Positions 1 to 8,734 are shown, counted from the stretch's first letter. The stretch: 35,175 nt of DNA from Bacteroidales bacterium (GCA_024690405.1 JAILCU010000087.1:1-35175); one strand, 5' to 3'. The notes: generated by a model from the sequence alone, not told the origin. Numbers and translations are program-made.

Positions 1-94
1 CGGCCCAGAAGTTCAGGTCCAGTCCCAGGTTGGGAAAGAACATCACGAACCACAGGATGGCTGCCAACAATATACTATAGACAACTTTTCTCAT
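1..94 (-). CDS. Membrane protein, N-terminal fragment (runs off window)
   Basis: An open frame begins at an ATG on the minus strand and continues past the window edge. The visible 31 residues begin MRKVVYSILLAAILWFVMFF, which is a short positive n-region followed by a hydrophobic helix, so this is a membrane or exported protein. It lies 57 bp downstream of the menA stop on the same strand and is probably the third gene of the protease-menA transcript. Too little is present to name the family. The ORF track does not list it because it is cut by the edge. Confidence 0.55.
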   Translation of the reverse strand, partial: MRKVVYSILLAAILWFVMFFPNLGLDLNFWA

Positions 95-151
95 AAGGGA
101 GAAAAACAGAAGAATGAGCAGAAACGGACGCCGCGTGCGTATTCTTAAAAA

Positions 152-1042
152 TCAAAAGAAAACACTCAGCACGAGACCAATGACAAGCAGGATGCTGAAA
201 ATCATCTGCAACTTGGCAGTGCGCTCGTCCAGATTGGCATAGGAAGCCTTGCCGCCCTGCTCGTAGTTGAGAATCGTGCGGGCATTGCCCCAAGCCACGG
301 GCAAGGCCAGGAAGGCCGTAAGCAGCCACCAGGGCTCGATGCCAAAAGCCATGAGGCCAAGCAGCCACGCGAAGGGGAACAACACCTCTACAGCATAAAG
401 TTTCACGCCAAAACGACGGCCCGTGAGCATCGGGAACGTGTGGATGCCGGCACGGTTGTCGGTCTCGATATCGCGTACGTTATTGGCATGCAGGATGCCC
501 ACCGTGATGAGTCCGACGGGCAAGGCCAGCCACAGCACCTCCCATTGGATGGCGCCTGTGACGATGAACGACACACCCGTCATGGGCAGCAGGGAATAGC
601 ACATGATGATGACCAGGTCGCCCATCGCATGATATTTCAAACGAGGATAGCACAGCGAGAGCAGGATGCCGATGATGCCGATATATAATAAGGTGGGACC
701 GGTAAGACCGACAAGGGCCAGACCGCCCAGCACGGCAATGATATTCAGGCAGACCGACAAACGGCGGAACTCCTGCGGCGTGAACTGATGGTCCACCAAC
801 TGGCGCACGCCGAACGTATCGTCGGCATCCACGCCGCTACGATAGTCGGCTATATCGCTCCAGACATTGCCTGCAGCATGCACGAAGACGATGTTGACGA
901 GCGCCCAAAGGCCAAACCACCAGTTGACCTCGAAACCTTTGGCCCAGCACCAGGCGATGGTGACCACGACGGGCATGGTTGATGCGGGGAACGACCACGG
1001 ACGTGTGGCCAGAACCCAATCCTTAAAAGTGTGTTTTTCCAT
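152..1042 (-). CDS. menA: 1,4-dihydroxy-2-naphthoate polyprenyltransferase (MenA)
   Basis: This 296-aa integral membrane enzyme of the UbiA family attaches a polyprenyl chain to 1,4-dihydroxy-2-naphthoate, the step giving demethylmenaquinone. The sequence shows a MenA-type N-terminus (WVLATRPWSFPAS), the first Asp-rich Mg-prenyl-diphosphate motif NVWSDIADYRSGVD around residues 59-72, the second motif NNVRDIETDNRAG further on, and about eight or nine hydrophobic helices. The ORF track extends the frame to 1264, but the family N-terminus begins at the ATG at 1042; the extra 74 residues overlap the upstream protease and look non-native. The gene is 28 bp downstream of the C10 protease, so the two are probably cotranscribed. 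Menaquinone is the expected respiratory quinone in this phylum. Confidence 0.93.
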   Translation of the reverse strand: MEKHTFKDWVLATRPWSFPASTMPVVVTIAWCWAKGFEVNWWFGLWALVNIVFVHAAGNVWSDIADYRSGVDADDTFGVRQLVDHQFTPQEFRRLSVCLNIIAVLGGLALVGLTGPTLLYIGIIGILLSLCYPRLKYHAMGDLVIIMCYSLLPMTGVSFIVTGAIQWEVLWLALPVGLITVGILHANNVRDIETDNRAGIHTFPMLTGRRFGVKLYAVEVLFPFAWLLGLMAFGIEPWWLLTAFLALPVAWGNARTILNYEQGGKASYANLDERTAKLQMIFSILLVIGLVLSVFF

Positions 1043-1070
1043 ATCTGTCAAAAAACGATTCGATGAGAGA

Positions 1071-3449
1071 CTATCGCACAAGCACCTGCCTGCCGTTGCG
1101 GATGTACACGCCACGTCTGGGCTGCTGAACAGGTATGCCCGACGGTGTATACCAGGGCGCGACCACGTCATTCGTATGCAGCGAAGAGATACCATCGGCA
1201 TCAGGATGGAAGCAGCGGATATCCGCTCCGTTGCCTTGGTTCCAGAGGAGTTTTTTGTCGACATAAAACATAGGCCAGTAGTAGTTCCCCGGGATTAGTC
1301 CTTTCACGCTGAAAGGCACTTCTGCAGACCCTCCGGCAGGCACAATCGCATTGAAATCAACATCCTTCAAATAAACATAGTTGCCCTCAAGGCCCGCACT
1401 GTTGTAGAGGATACGCAGGAGCAACTCTCCGTCGAACTCTTCCGTGCCGTCGTTCTTCACCGTAATCGTTCCTTCGTAGGCCGGGATGAGCCGCGTAGCA
1501 GCATTGTCGTTGTTAAACCTGATGGCAGTCACGCTGAGATTCTCGCCCGATTCGCCCTGCGATTTAATATTGATTACGTACCGACCGATGACATTCCCCA
1601 ACTGCCCGTCTGTAGCCACAAGCAAGATGTTTTCGCCCGAGGCTTTAGGCATAAAGCCGAAAGGAATGGTTTCGGTGGCTCCTGCCTCGACGCTGACGCC
1701 AACAGGCCTTATCAGCGTAGCCGTAGAGCCCTGCCCCAGATAGAAATAGAGCGGTCCATAATACTCATCACCCTTATTCGTGATGCTGACAGAGACATCC
1801 TGCTGAAGACCAAGCTTATGCTTACTCGTGCAGCTAAAGGCCGTAGCCTCCAACGCTACGACGGGTTTCTTCCACTCCAGCGTGACAGCAGTGCCGTCAG
1901 AGGTGGCCAGGACGTAATGCTGCCTGACGTTCAGATTGGGAAGCCATTTGTCGGTGTCCCTCAAACGGCTTATGGGCACCAGTTTCCACGTTCCTTCGGG
2001 CAGCTCTGTGATCGGGAACGACACTTCGGCATAGAGATGACCATTGGGCAGCGGGTCTTTCGCCTGATAATATTTGCAGGCGGTATAGCTGCCGTCGGCC
2101 TGAGCATATCCGATTCCGAAATCAAAGAGATAAGAGTTGCACTGATCATTGCCGTAACTGGCCGTAATCTCATTGCCCTCCACCTTAACGATGGCCGAGA
2201 ACATGCGAACATTCGCAGGCTGCTCGCCCTCGTTCTTCTTGATGCCAATGATAACGCCCTGGTTCATGCTATAGCCATCATCGGAAGGACCGAGGCCATC
2301 ATACAGGCGCTCAGAACTGCGCTTCCGGCTGGAGATCGCGTTTTTGCGGATATTGCTGGAGTCCGAGTCCTCATTGCTGCCCGGATTGGCGACAGAGAGC
2401 ACGAAATAGCCGTCGCAATAGCCGCCCCATCCCCAATTGACATGGAAGAGGCTGCCATCGCAGCCATCGACAATGAACGAGTGACCGCTCTCGTAGCTAT
2501 GGCCGTCATAGATAACAGGCCGGCCGGCCTTCAGTTCAGCATAGATGAGATCAAGCCATTCGGAATAATCATAGTTCTCGCGTCTTTCGTAAGAAATGGT
2601 TGGCGAATAGTCGAAATAATGATATAAAGCATACAGGGCATCGTTTATTCTGGCACTCGTTCCACCGGAATTGAGATTTGTGTAATCCGCCTTGGCAGCT
2701 GCTCCGCAAGCTTTCATCAGCACAGCTACAGGCTTCACGACCTCATCGGGTTCGTCGGCAGAATAGGTGGCTTTCATTTTATCCCATTCAAAGACCGTAC
2801 CCGCCGGCACGCCTGGGAATGTCAGCTTGCCCGCATCCCCCCACGTCGTCACGCCCTCGTAAGCCGGAATGTCAGTTTTAACAGCAGCAGGCCAGCGATG
2901 ATAACACATGATCTGCGCCATCGTCGTAGCCACGCATCCTGTGATGGCCGGCTTGCCATCGGGCAGGACAGGACATTCATTGTTGTAGGGGCTGTATTGA
3001 TTCCACATGGTGGTGATGAGCGGAGCGATAGCAGCCTGCGACCACCCGGCAACAGGTTTGGTCTCCGGCGAAGCCTGCAGGCGTCTGATCTGACGGCCGT
3101 TGTCCTCTAACCACGCCTGCATGGCATCAGGTATGGTCTGGCTATCAAAATTACCATGATCTACATACCCCAGCACAGGCACCGTGGAATCGTCACCGCT
3201 GACAATAACGAAACCGTCTGATTCGCCCACATTGAAGACATAGTAACTGGCATCCTGCGCCCCGGAGGCTAACGTCATTCCGGGCTGACGACGGGCTGCC
3301 TTAAGGCGTTTCTGGCCTTGCTTCTGGTTTCTGGAAGCCATGAAGGCCGTTGCCTTGCGCAAGGCCTCATCCTGCCCGACGGGAGCAGCAAGAGCCGTTG
3401 CAGTGAGGCTCAAACCCAACACGAGCAATAAGGATTTCTTCTTAAACAT
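1071..3449 (-). CDS. Secreted C10-family (streptopain-like) cysteine protease
   Basis: The 792-aa protein has a signal peptide (MFKKKSLLLVLGLSLTATALA), then a propeptide-like segment to about residue 130, then a peptidase C10 core. The probable nucleophile is Cys172 in ITGCVATTMAQIMCYHRWP and the probable catalytic His is His323 in SGHSFIVDGCDG; the conserved HVNWGWGG loop follows. Residues from about 400 to 750 look like repeated beta-sandwich modules. The protein ends with a short GVYIRNGRQVLVR motif, the kind of C-terminal tail common on secreted Prevotella proteins. It is expected to be a zymogen acting outside the cell or at the surface on proteins or peptides. It has its own Bacteroidetes-type promoter 40-70 bp upstream and leads an apparent transcript with menA. 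The target is unknown. Confidence 0.9.
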   Translation of the reverse strand: MFKKKSLLLVLGLSLTATALAAPVGQDEALRKATAFMASRNQKQGQKRLKAARRQPGMTLASGAQDASYYVFNVGESDGFVIVSGDDSTVPVLGYVDHGNFDSQTIPDAMQAWLEDNGRQIRRLQASPETKPVAGWSQAAIAPLITTMWNQYSPYNNECPVLPDGKPAITGCVATTMAQIMCYHRWPAAVKTDIPAYEGVTTWGDAGKLTFPGVPAGTVFEWDKMKATYSADEPDEVVKPVAVLMKACGAAAKADYTNLNSGGTSARINDALYALYHYFDYSPTISYERRENYDYSEWLDLIYAELKAGRPVIYDGHSYESGHSFIVDGCDGSLFHVNWGWGGYCDGYFVLSVANPGSNEDSDSSNIRKNAISSRKRSSERLYDGLGPSDDGYSMNQGVIIGIKKNEGEQPANVRMFSAIVKVEGNEITASYGNDQCNSYLFDFGIGYAQADGSYTACKYYQAKDPLPNGHLYAEVSFPITELPEGTWKLVPISRLRDTDKWLPNLNVRQHYVLATSDGTAVTLEWKKPVVALEATAFSCTSKHKLGLQQDVSVSITNKGDEYYGPLYFYLGQGSTATLIRPVGVSVEAGATETIPFGFMPKASGENILLVATDGQLGNVIGRYVINIKSQGESGENLSVTAIRFNNDNAATRLIPAYEGTITVKNDGTEEFDGELLLRILYNSAGLEGNYVYLKDVDFNAIVPAGGSAEVPFSVKGLIPGNYYWPMFYVDKKLLWNQGNGADIRCFHPDADGISSLHTNDVVAPWYTPSGIPVQQPRRGVYIRNGRQVLVR

Positions 3450-3488
3450 AATCTATCCTGATTTTAGTACATAACCATTCTCATGGCA

Positions 3489-3519
3489 CAAAGATACAAT
3501 GAAGATTTTACCCCGACAA
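3489..3519 (-). promoter_or_regulatory. Promoter of the C10 protease-menA transcript
   Basis: On the minus strand the -7 box TATCTTTG (3489-3496) matches the Bacteroidetes consensus TAnnTTTG. A TTG (3517-3519) lies exactly 20 bp upstream, as expected for the -33 element. The inferred start site is near 3482, leaving a leader of about 33 nt before the ATG at 3449. Confidence 0.7.
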
Positions 3520-3628
3520 GAAAATGGCCCGTTTTTTGGGCCTTCATGCCATTTTTGTCCGTCCAAAAGCTCACCGGCAGGTCTCTTGAACAAAACACAA
3601 GCACCCGAGCACAGCCCTGAAAAGCGTA

Positions 3629-3678
3629 AAAAAGGTGACGAACCCCATTAAGTAAAAAGTACCTAAGCGGGGTTCGTC
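3629..3678 (-). terminator. Intrinsic terminator of tRNA-His
   Basis: A perfect 10-bp inverted repeat, GACGAACCCC (3637-3646) and GGGGTTCGTC (3669-3678), encloses a 22-nt loop. On the minus strand it is followed by ACCTTTTTTACG, a run of six U residues. It lies just beyond the 3' end of the tRNA, so it terminates that transcript. Confidence 0.85.
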
Positions 3679-3692
3679 GGGGGAGGGAGGGA

Positions 3693-3770
3693 TGGGGTGA
3701 CTAGTGGGATTCGAACCCACGACATTCAGAACCACAATCTGACGCTCTAACCAACTGAACTATAGTCACC
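3693..3770 (-). tRNA. tRNA-His (anticodon GTG), CCA encoded
   Basis: The minus strand folds as a full cloverleaf beginning GGTGACTATAGTTCAG. The anticodon stem-loop TCAGA-TTGTGGT-TCTGA places GTG as the anticodon, and the T-arm has GTGGGTTCGAATCCCAC. The extra 5' G (G-1) faces C73, the hallmark of histidine tRNA. The 3' CCA is encoded in the DNA. The gene is monocistronic, with its own promoter and terminator. Confidence 0.97.
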
Positions 3771-3809
3771 ATGTTAGAACTTGCGTGGCCTTATCGGCTT
3801 TTGCGGGTG

Positions 3810-3840
3810 CAAAGGTAAATCATTTCTGCGAAACCACCAA
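3810..3840 (-). promoter_or_regulatory. Promoter of tRNA-His
   Basis: On the minus strand TACCTTTG (3810-3817) fits the -7 consensus and TTG (3838-3840) lies exactly 20 bp upstream. The inferred start is near 3803, about 33 nt before the mature tRNA 5' end. Confidence 0.75.
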
Positions 3841-3940
3841 CATTTTTCGCCACTTTTTATTCAAAAGAAACAAAAGAAATGCAAGAAGGAGGGTTAGGGA
3901 GCAACAGATGCTGACATTTTGGCATAAAAAATCTAAAACA

Positions 3941-3972
3941 TTTGGTCGTTCAAAGTTTTTACTCTACCTTTG
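3941..3972 (+). promoter_or_regulatory. Promoter of the rlmN gene cluster
   Basis: TTTG (3941-3944) and TACCTTTG (3965-3972) are separated by exactly 20 bp, a textbook Bacteroidetes -33/-7 pair. Transcription should start near 3979, giving a leader of about 115 nt before rlmN. The promoter is back to back with the tRNA-His promoter. Confidence 0.8.
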
Positions 3973-3982
3973 CACAACAAAA

Positions 3983-4060
3983 GCCCAGCCCTGTACGGAC
4001 AGGCTGGCATCAACGGAAAAAGAAGTCCACATCCATAGCGTGTAAGCATGAACACGCTAT
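3983..4060 (+). promoter_or_regulatory. Structured rlmN leader with two hairpins
   Basis: Hairpin 1 (3983-4008) pairs CCAGCCCTGT with ACAGGCTGG around an ACGG loop, with one bulged C. Hairpin 2 (4035-4060) is a perfect 9-bp stem, ATAGCGTGT with ACACGCTAT, around an 8-nt loop containing an ATG. Neither is followed by a U-run, so these look like RNA control or stability elements and not terminators. Confidence 0.55.
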
Positions 4061-4098
4061 ATCTTAATATAAAGGTACGCGCGCGAGGAGAATCATGA
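4048..4098 (+). CDS. Possible 16-codon leader ORF overlapping the rlmN start
   Basis: An ATG in the loop of hairpin 2 opens a 16-codon frame (MNTLYLNIKVRARGES) whose TGA overlaps the rlmN start codon as ATGA, the arrangement used for translational coupling. The same four-base overlap joins rlmN to the next gene. It is too short for the ORF track. It could be chance: the product resembles no family I know, and no ribosome-binding sequence precedes it. I mark it as a candidate leader peptide only. Confidence 0.35.
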   Translation: MNTLYLNIKVRARGES

Positions 4099-5144
4099 CA
4101 AACGCCGACAAGAAACCACTGCTGGGCATGATGCCCAATGAGCTGAAAAATGTGGCCGCTGAAGTGGGAGCACCTGCTTTTGCAGCCCGGCAGATGGCAC
4201 AGTGGATCTACCAGAAGGGCGTCACCGCCATCGACGGGATGACCAACCTCAGCCGTGCCGTGCGCGAACGCTTGAACGAACGCTACGAGGTGGGGCTGAC
4301 TCCGCCCGTGGCTGCCCAGCATAGTCTGGACGGCACCGCCAAGTACCTCTTCCCCACCCGATCGGGCCAACGCGTAGAGACGGTGTTCATCCCCGATGCC
4401 GAGCGAGGCACGGTATGCGTCAGTTGCCAGGTGGGGTGCAAAATGGCTTGTCAGTTCTGCATGACGGGCCGCCAGGGATTCCAAGGCAACCTCACCGTCA
4501 CCGATATTCTGAACCAGATCTATGCCCTGCCCGAGCGCGACCGGCTCACCAACATCGTGTTCATGGGACAAGGCGAACCGATGGACAATCTCGATGCCGT
4601 GCTCCCCGCCACCGAGCTGCTCATGGCGGACTACGGATGGGCGTGGAGTCCGCGACGCATCACGGTGTCAACCGTAGGACTGCGCAAAGGGCTCAAGCGG
4701 TTCCTCGACGAGAGTCCGTGCCACCTGGCGATCAGCCTGCACAACCCGTTCCACGACGAGCGTGCGGCCATCATGCTGGCCGAACGCAGTTACGCGCTGA
4801 GCGAGATGCTCGAGTTGCTGCGCCAATACGATTGGACAGGCCAGCGCCGTCTCTCCTTCGAATACATCATCTTCGGGGGGAATAACTCTGAAAAAGGCAA
4901 CGGCACCGAACGCCATGCCCGCGAACTGGTAAGGCTGTTAGGTCAGACAGAATGCCGGGTGAACCTCATACGATGGCACGTGCTGCCCGGCGAAGAACAC
5001 CTCCACGAAGCCGACTCGCAACACATGACGGCTTTCCGCGATTACCTCACGCACCACGGTGTGCGTTGCACCATCCGCGCCTCACGCGGTCAAGACATCG
5101 ACGCCGCCTGCGGACTATTAAACACTAAAGACAAACAACAATGA
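4095..5144 (+). CDS. rlmN: Dual-specificity 23S rRNA/tRNA adenine-C2 methyltransferase RlmN
   Basis: The 349-aa radical SAM enzyme methylates C2 of adenine A2503 in 23S rRNA and A37 in some tRNAs, in the cytosol. The 4Fe-4S/SAM motif is C115-KMA-C119-QF-C122. The conserved Cys108 (TVCVSCQVGC) and the C-terminal Cys339 (ASRGQDIDAACG) correspond to the two extra catalytic cysteines of the family. Length is normal. The start at 4095 is preceded by GAGGAG at good spacing, a real Shine-Dalgarno sequence, which is unusual in this phylum. The stop overlaps the next gene as ATGA. The related Cfr protein methylates C8; nothing here suggests Cfr instead of RlmN. Confidence 0.95.
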   Translation: MTNADKKPLLGMMPNELKNVAAEVGAPAFAARQMAQWIYQKGVTAIDGMTNLSRAVRERLNERYEVGLTPPVAAQHSLDGTAKYLFPTRSGQRVETVFIPDAERGTVCVSCQVGCKMACQFCMTGRQGFQGNLTVTDILNQIYALPERDRLTNIVFMGQGEPMDNLDAVLPATELLMADYGWAWSPRRITVSTVGLRKGLKRFLDESPCHLAISLHNPFHDERAAIMLAERSYALSEMLELLRQYDWTGQRRLSFEYIIFGGNNSEKGNGTERHARELVRLLGQTECRVNLIRWHVLPGEEHLHEADSQHMTAFRDYLTHHGVRCTIRASRGQDIDAACGLLNTKDKQQ

Positions 5145-6202
5145 AACGGTTTATTCTCCTCTCTGTACTGCTCACCGCCATGCTCTCCGCATGCAAGAAG
5201 GAGTTCGTGATTCCCCGTGCCAGCGGACGGCCTTACGAGGTGATGGTGGTGATGAGCGACCAGGCGTGGCAGGCCAAACAGGGTCGCGCGCTCTTCAATG
5301 TTCTGGACACCGATATCCCCGGACTTCCCCAGCCCGAGCGCTCGTTTCACATCTCGCAAGTCGACCCGAAGCGTTTCGACAACATCCTCAACATCTTCCG
5401 CAACATCATCATCGTGGATATCAATAAACAGATCTACACCAAGACGACGATGAAGTTCACGCGAGACAAATATGCGATGGAGCAGATTGTGCTCACCATT
5501 CAGAGTCCGACGCCCGAGGAATTCGCCGACTTCTGCTTCGACCATGGCCAGGACATCATCGATTTCCTGACGAAGATGGAGATGAACCGCCTCGTCAAGG
5601 AACTGCAGACGAAATATTCCAAGCAAACAGCCCAGCTGGCCCAAGAAATCTTCGATTGCGAATTCCATGCACCCGAGGAGATCAAAAGTTACAAGCGGGG
5701 CAAGAATTTCTTCTGGACGTCGAGCAACGGCTCTTCGGCACTGGTGAACATCTGCATGTACAGCTATCCCTACGAGGGTCCCGAGACCTTTAACAAGCGG
5801 TATATCCTGGCCAAACGTGACAGCGTGATGGCAGAAAACATCCCCGGCACCCTGCCCTCTATGCACATGGCCACCGACACGCTCTGCACCTCCGTCAAGC
5901 CGATCGTCGTACACAACCAGTATGCCCTCGAGGCACGCGGCTTGTGGTACATGGAGAACGACGGAATGGGCGGACCTTTCGTCAGCCACTCGCGCGTCGA
6001 CACCACCCGCAACCTCGTCATCGTGGTCGAAGGCTTTGTCTTTGCACCGGAGAAAATGAAACGCGGACTCATGCGCCGCCTCGAGGGCTCGCTCTACACG
6101 CTCAACCTGCCCGACGAGAAGACATCACCGATCGTCACCACCCTCGAAGAGGTGGCCGTGACGCCCGAAGAGCAGAAGGCTGCACGACGCGAAAAGAAAT
6201 AA
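5141..6202 (+). CDS. DUF4837 family lipoprotein
   Basis: The 353-aa protein starts with a lipoprotein signal peptide ending in a lipobox, LLTAMLSAC, so Cys18 should be lipidated. The rest is a soluble mixed alpha/beta domain of the DUF4837 type, recognised mainly by length and by its conserved place beside rlmN and pdxA in Bacteroidales. Its function is unknown. It overlaps the rlmN stop by four bases (ATGA), so translation is likely coupled. The C-terminus is rich in charged residues (EEQKAARREKK). Confidence 0.8.
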   Translation: MKRFILLSVLLTAMLSACKKEFVIPRASGRPYEVMVVMSDQAWQAKQGRALFNVLDTDIPGLPQPERSFHISQVDPKRFDNILNIFRNIIIVDINKQIYTKTTMKFTRDKYAMEQIVLTIQSPTPEEFADFCFDHGQDIIDFLTKMEMNRLVKELQTKYSKQTAQLAQEIFDCEFHAPEEIKSYKRGKNFFWTSSNGSSALVNICMYSYPYEGPETFNKRYILAKRDSVMAENIPGTLPSMHMATDTLCTSVKPIVVHNQYALEARGLWYMENDGMGGPFVSHSRVDTTRNLVIVVEGFVFAPEKMKRGLMRRLEGSLYTLNLPDEKTSPIVTTLEEVAVTPEEQKAARREKK

Positions 6203-6301
6203 GCCTGCCGGGGATTTGTGCCGTAGTGACACCGCCCCCTCTTCTCCCCCCTACCGTCCAACGGCCATCATGATCAGAATCAGAAACAAAAACAATACAA
6301 T

Positions 6302-7369
6302 ATGAGTAAGATAAAAGTAGGCATTACACATGGCGACCCCAACGGAATTGGCTATGAAGTCATTCTGAAGACCTTTGCAGACCCCACCATGATGGAGCTC
6401 TGCACGCCCATCATCTACGGCTCGCCAAAAGTGGCCAGCTACCACCGCAAGAGCCTCGATTTGCAAGTGAATTTCAGTCCTATCTCGCAAGCTTCCGATG
6501 CACATGCCGACACGCTCAACGTGCTCCACTGCACCGCTGACGAAGTAAAGATTGAGCTCGGACAAGCCAGCGAGGAAGCCGGCGAAGCCGCACTGGCAGC
6601 CCTTGAAAGGGCGATTAACGACTGGCGCCAAGGAGAAATCGACGTGCTCGTGACAGCCCCTATCAACAAGCATTCCATTCAGAGCGAGAAGTTCCATTTT
6701 CCCGGACACACAGAATACATCGAGGAGCGTACGGGAAAGGACGGACAGAAAGCGCTTATGATATTGATGAACGAGCACGTGCGGGTAGCACTGGCCACCA
6801 CGCACCTGCCCATCAGCGAAGTAGCAGCAGCCATTTCAGAGGACGGTCTGCTGGCCAAGCTACGTATTCTCAACCACTCGCTACGCCGTGACTTCAATGT
6901 AGAAAAACCACGTATTGCCATGCTGGCACTTAACCCCCATGCGGGCGACAACGGGCTGTTGGGCAACGAGGAACAGACGATCCTCAAACCCGCCATCGAC
7001 AAAGCAGCAGAAGAGGGTATCAATGTCTATGGTCCCTTCCCTGCCGACGGTTTCTTCGGCACAAGAAGCTACGAATACTACGACGCCATTCTCGCGATGT
7101 ACCACGACCAAGGCCTGGCACCTTTCAAACTGCTGGCCATGGACGACGGCGTCAACTTCACCGCAGGCCTGGATATCGTACGTACCAGTCCCGACCACGG
7201 CACAGCTTACGACATCGCCGGACAAGGACAGGCCGACGAGAACTCGTTCCGCCAGGCCATTTATGCCGCCATCGACATCTACAGGGCCCGTCAGGCATGG
7301 GACGAAGCACACCAGGCTCCGCTTGAAAAGCTCTATGTGGACAAGCGCGACCGTTCTGAAAGAGGATAA
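6302..7369 (+). CDS. pdxA: 4-hydroxythreonine-4-phosphate dehydrogenase (PdxA)
   Basis: PdxA oxidises 4-phosphohydroxy-L-threonine with NAD(P)+ in DXP-dependent pyridoxal phosphate synthesis. The 355-aa sequence shows the family start GITHGDPNGIGYEV, the substrate loop APINKHSIQSEKFHFPGHTE, and the metal-site histidines in PGHTEY, LNPHAGDNGLLG and MYHDQGLAPFK. Length is slightly above the typical 330 residues. A 99-bp gap separates it from the DUF4837 gene, with no clear promoter or terminator. The activator gene starts one base after its TAA. Confidence 0.95.
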   Translation: MSKIKVGITHGDPNGIGYEVILKTFADPTMMELCTPIIYGSPKVASYHRKSLDLQVNFSPISQASDAHADTLNVLHCTADEVKIELGQASEEAGEAALAALERAINDWRQGEIDVLVTAPINKHSIQSEKFHFPGHTEYIEERTGKDGQKALMILMNEHVRVALATTHLPISEVAAAISEDGLLAKLRILNHSLRRDFNVEKPRIAMLALNPHAGDNGLLGNEEQTILKPAIDKAAEEGINVYGPFPADGFFGTRSYEYYDAILAMYHDQGLAPFKLLAMDDGVNFTAGLDIVRTSPDHGTAYDIAGQGQADENSFRQAIYAAIDIYRARQAWDEAHQAPLEKLYVDKRDRSERG

Positions 7370-7370
7370 T

Positions 7371-8627
7371 ATGGATACCAAAGCTCTGCAACCCATCAAA
7401 CAACGCTATGGCATCGTAGGCAATTGCGAAGCGCTGAACCATGCCCTCGACACGGCTCTCCAAGTGGCCAAGACCGACCTTTCGGTGCTCATCACCGGCG
7501 AGAGCGGCGTGGGTAAGGAAATCATTCCGCGCCTCATCCATGACAATAGCCTGCGCCGCACCCGCAAATATTTTGCCATCAACTGCGGCTCCATTCCCGA
7601 AGGCACCATCGACAGCGAACTCTTCGGTCACGAAAAAGGCGCCTTCACGGGAGCCATTGCCGAACACGAAGGCTATTTCGGTGCCGCCGACGGAGGTACG
7701 CTCTTCCTCGACGAGGTGGGCGAACTCCCCCTAAGCACACAAGCCCGTTTGTTGCGTGTGCTTGAGAATGGAGAATACATCCGTGTGGGCAGCAGCGTGG
7801 TGAGAAAGACCAACGTGCGCGTCGTGGCTGCAACCAATGTCAATATCCAGGCCGCCATACGCGACGGCCATTTCCGCGAAGACCTCTTCTATCGTCTCAA
7901 TACGATTCCCATCAAAATGCCACCTTTGCGCGAACGCGGGGAGGACATCATCCTCCTGTTCAAGAAGTTCGCCATGGAAATTGCGGCCAAATACCAGATG
8001 CCCGAGCGTATCACGCTCTCGCCCGAGGCAGAGGAAATCATGAAGCGCTACAAATGGCCGGGAAACATTCGACAACTCAAGAACGTCACGGAACAGATGT
8101 CCATCCTCCTGCGCGATACACGCGTAGTGACCCCCGACATCCTCTCCGACTATGAGATATGGCCCACCATCGAGGAGAAAGGCGGCCTCGTACGCGTAGG
8201 CAGGAACAACGACCAGACGCACAGCTATCAGACCGAACGCGAAATGCTCTTCCAAATGATCAACGCCTTGCACCGCGAGGTGAACGACCTGAAACAGCAA
8301 CTCTCCACGATGTCTCCCGGGAGTGGGCTTCAAGGTGCGACTATGCCGATGGCTGCCCCGCAACAGCCCATGAGTTCCAGACCTGCCGTAGTTCCTACCG
8401 TGGTTTCCACCCATTCCTCAGGCCCGATTCGGGACAACCATACCGACACGCCTTATGCCGAGGAATATGTAGAGGAATCGCTTTCCATCGATGAGCAGGA
8501 AAAGCACCTCATTATCAAGGCCCTCGAGAAAAACCGGGGACGGCGCAAGCGTGCAGCAGAAGAACTGCACATTAGCGAACGAACACTTTACCGCAAGATC
8601 AAGGAATACGGACTCGACGACATCTGA
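7371..8627 (+). CDS. Sigma54-dependent transcriptional activator without receiver domain
   Basis: The 418-aa protein is an AAA+ enhancer-binding activator. Walker A is GESGVGKE (43-50), the sigma54-contacting loop is GAFTGA (90-95), and Walker B is GGTLFLDEVGELP. A C-terminal Fis-type helix-turn-helix (NRGRRKRAAEELHISERTLY) binds DNA. There is no receiver, PAS or GAF domain before the AAA+ core, so input must come from expression level or a protein partner. The track's earlier start at 6915 lies inside pdxA in another frame; the ATG at 7371 fits the family start. A Pro/Met/Ser-rich linker separates AAA+ from the HTH. This gene commonly sits beside lptE in Bacteroidales, which suggests a link to envelope control. 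Confidence 0.92.
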   Translation: MDTKALQPIKQRYGIVGNCEALNHALDTALQVAKTDLSVLITGESGVGKEIIPRLIHDNSLRRTRKYFAINCGSIPEGTIDSELFGHEKGAFTGAIAEHEGYFGAADGGTLFLDEVGELPLSTQARLLRVLENGEYIRVGSSVVRKTNVRVVAATNVNIQAAIRDGHFREDLFYRLNTIPIKMPPLRERGEDIILLFKKFAMEIAAKYQMPERITLSPEAEEIMKRYKWPGNIRQLKNVTEQMSILLRDTRVVTPDILSDYEIWPTIEEKGGLVRVGRNNDQTHSYQTEREMLFQMINALHREVNDLKQQLSTMSPGSGLQGATMPMAAPQQPMSSRPAVVPTVVSTHSSGPIRDNHTDTPYAEEYVEESLSIDEQEKHLIIKALEKNRGRRKRAAEELHISERTLYRKIKEYGLDDI

Positions 8628-8734
8628 GGCTCCCTATCCCTGCGTATTTCCAACCAGCACTATCCACCGCTCGAAAAAGACCAGCCCCCGCCAGGTATTG
8701 ACCTTCGGGTATCCCGACAAAGGCGAAGCATCAC

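Noticed and set aside
1818-2627. 269-aa plus-strand ORF inside the C10 protease
   Set aside because: Antisense shadow; the protease frame holds the catalytic Cys and His motifs.
6915-7370. Long N-terminal extension of the sigma54 activator
   Set aside because: It overlaps pdxA in another frame and is Thr/Pro/Ser-rich without domain character; the ATG at 7371 directly follows the pdxA stop.
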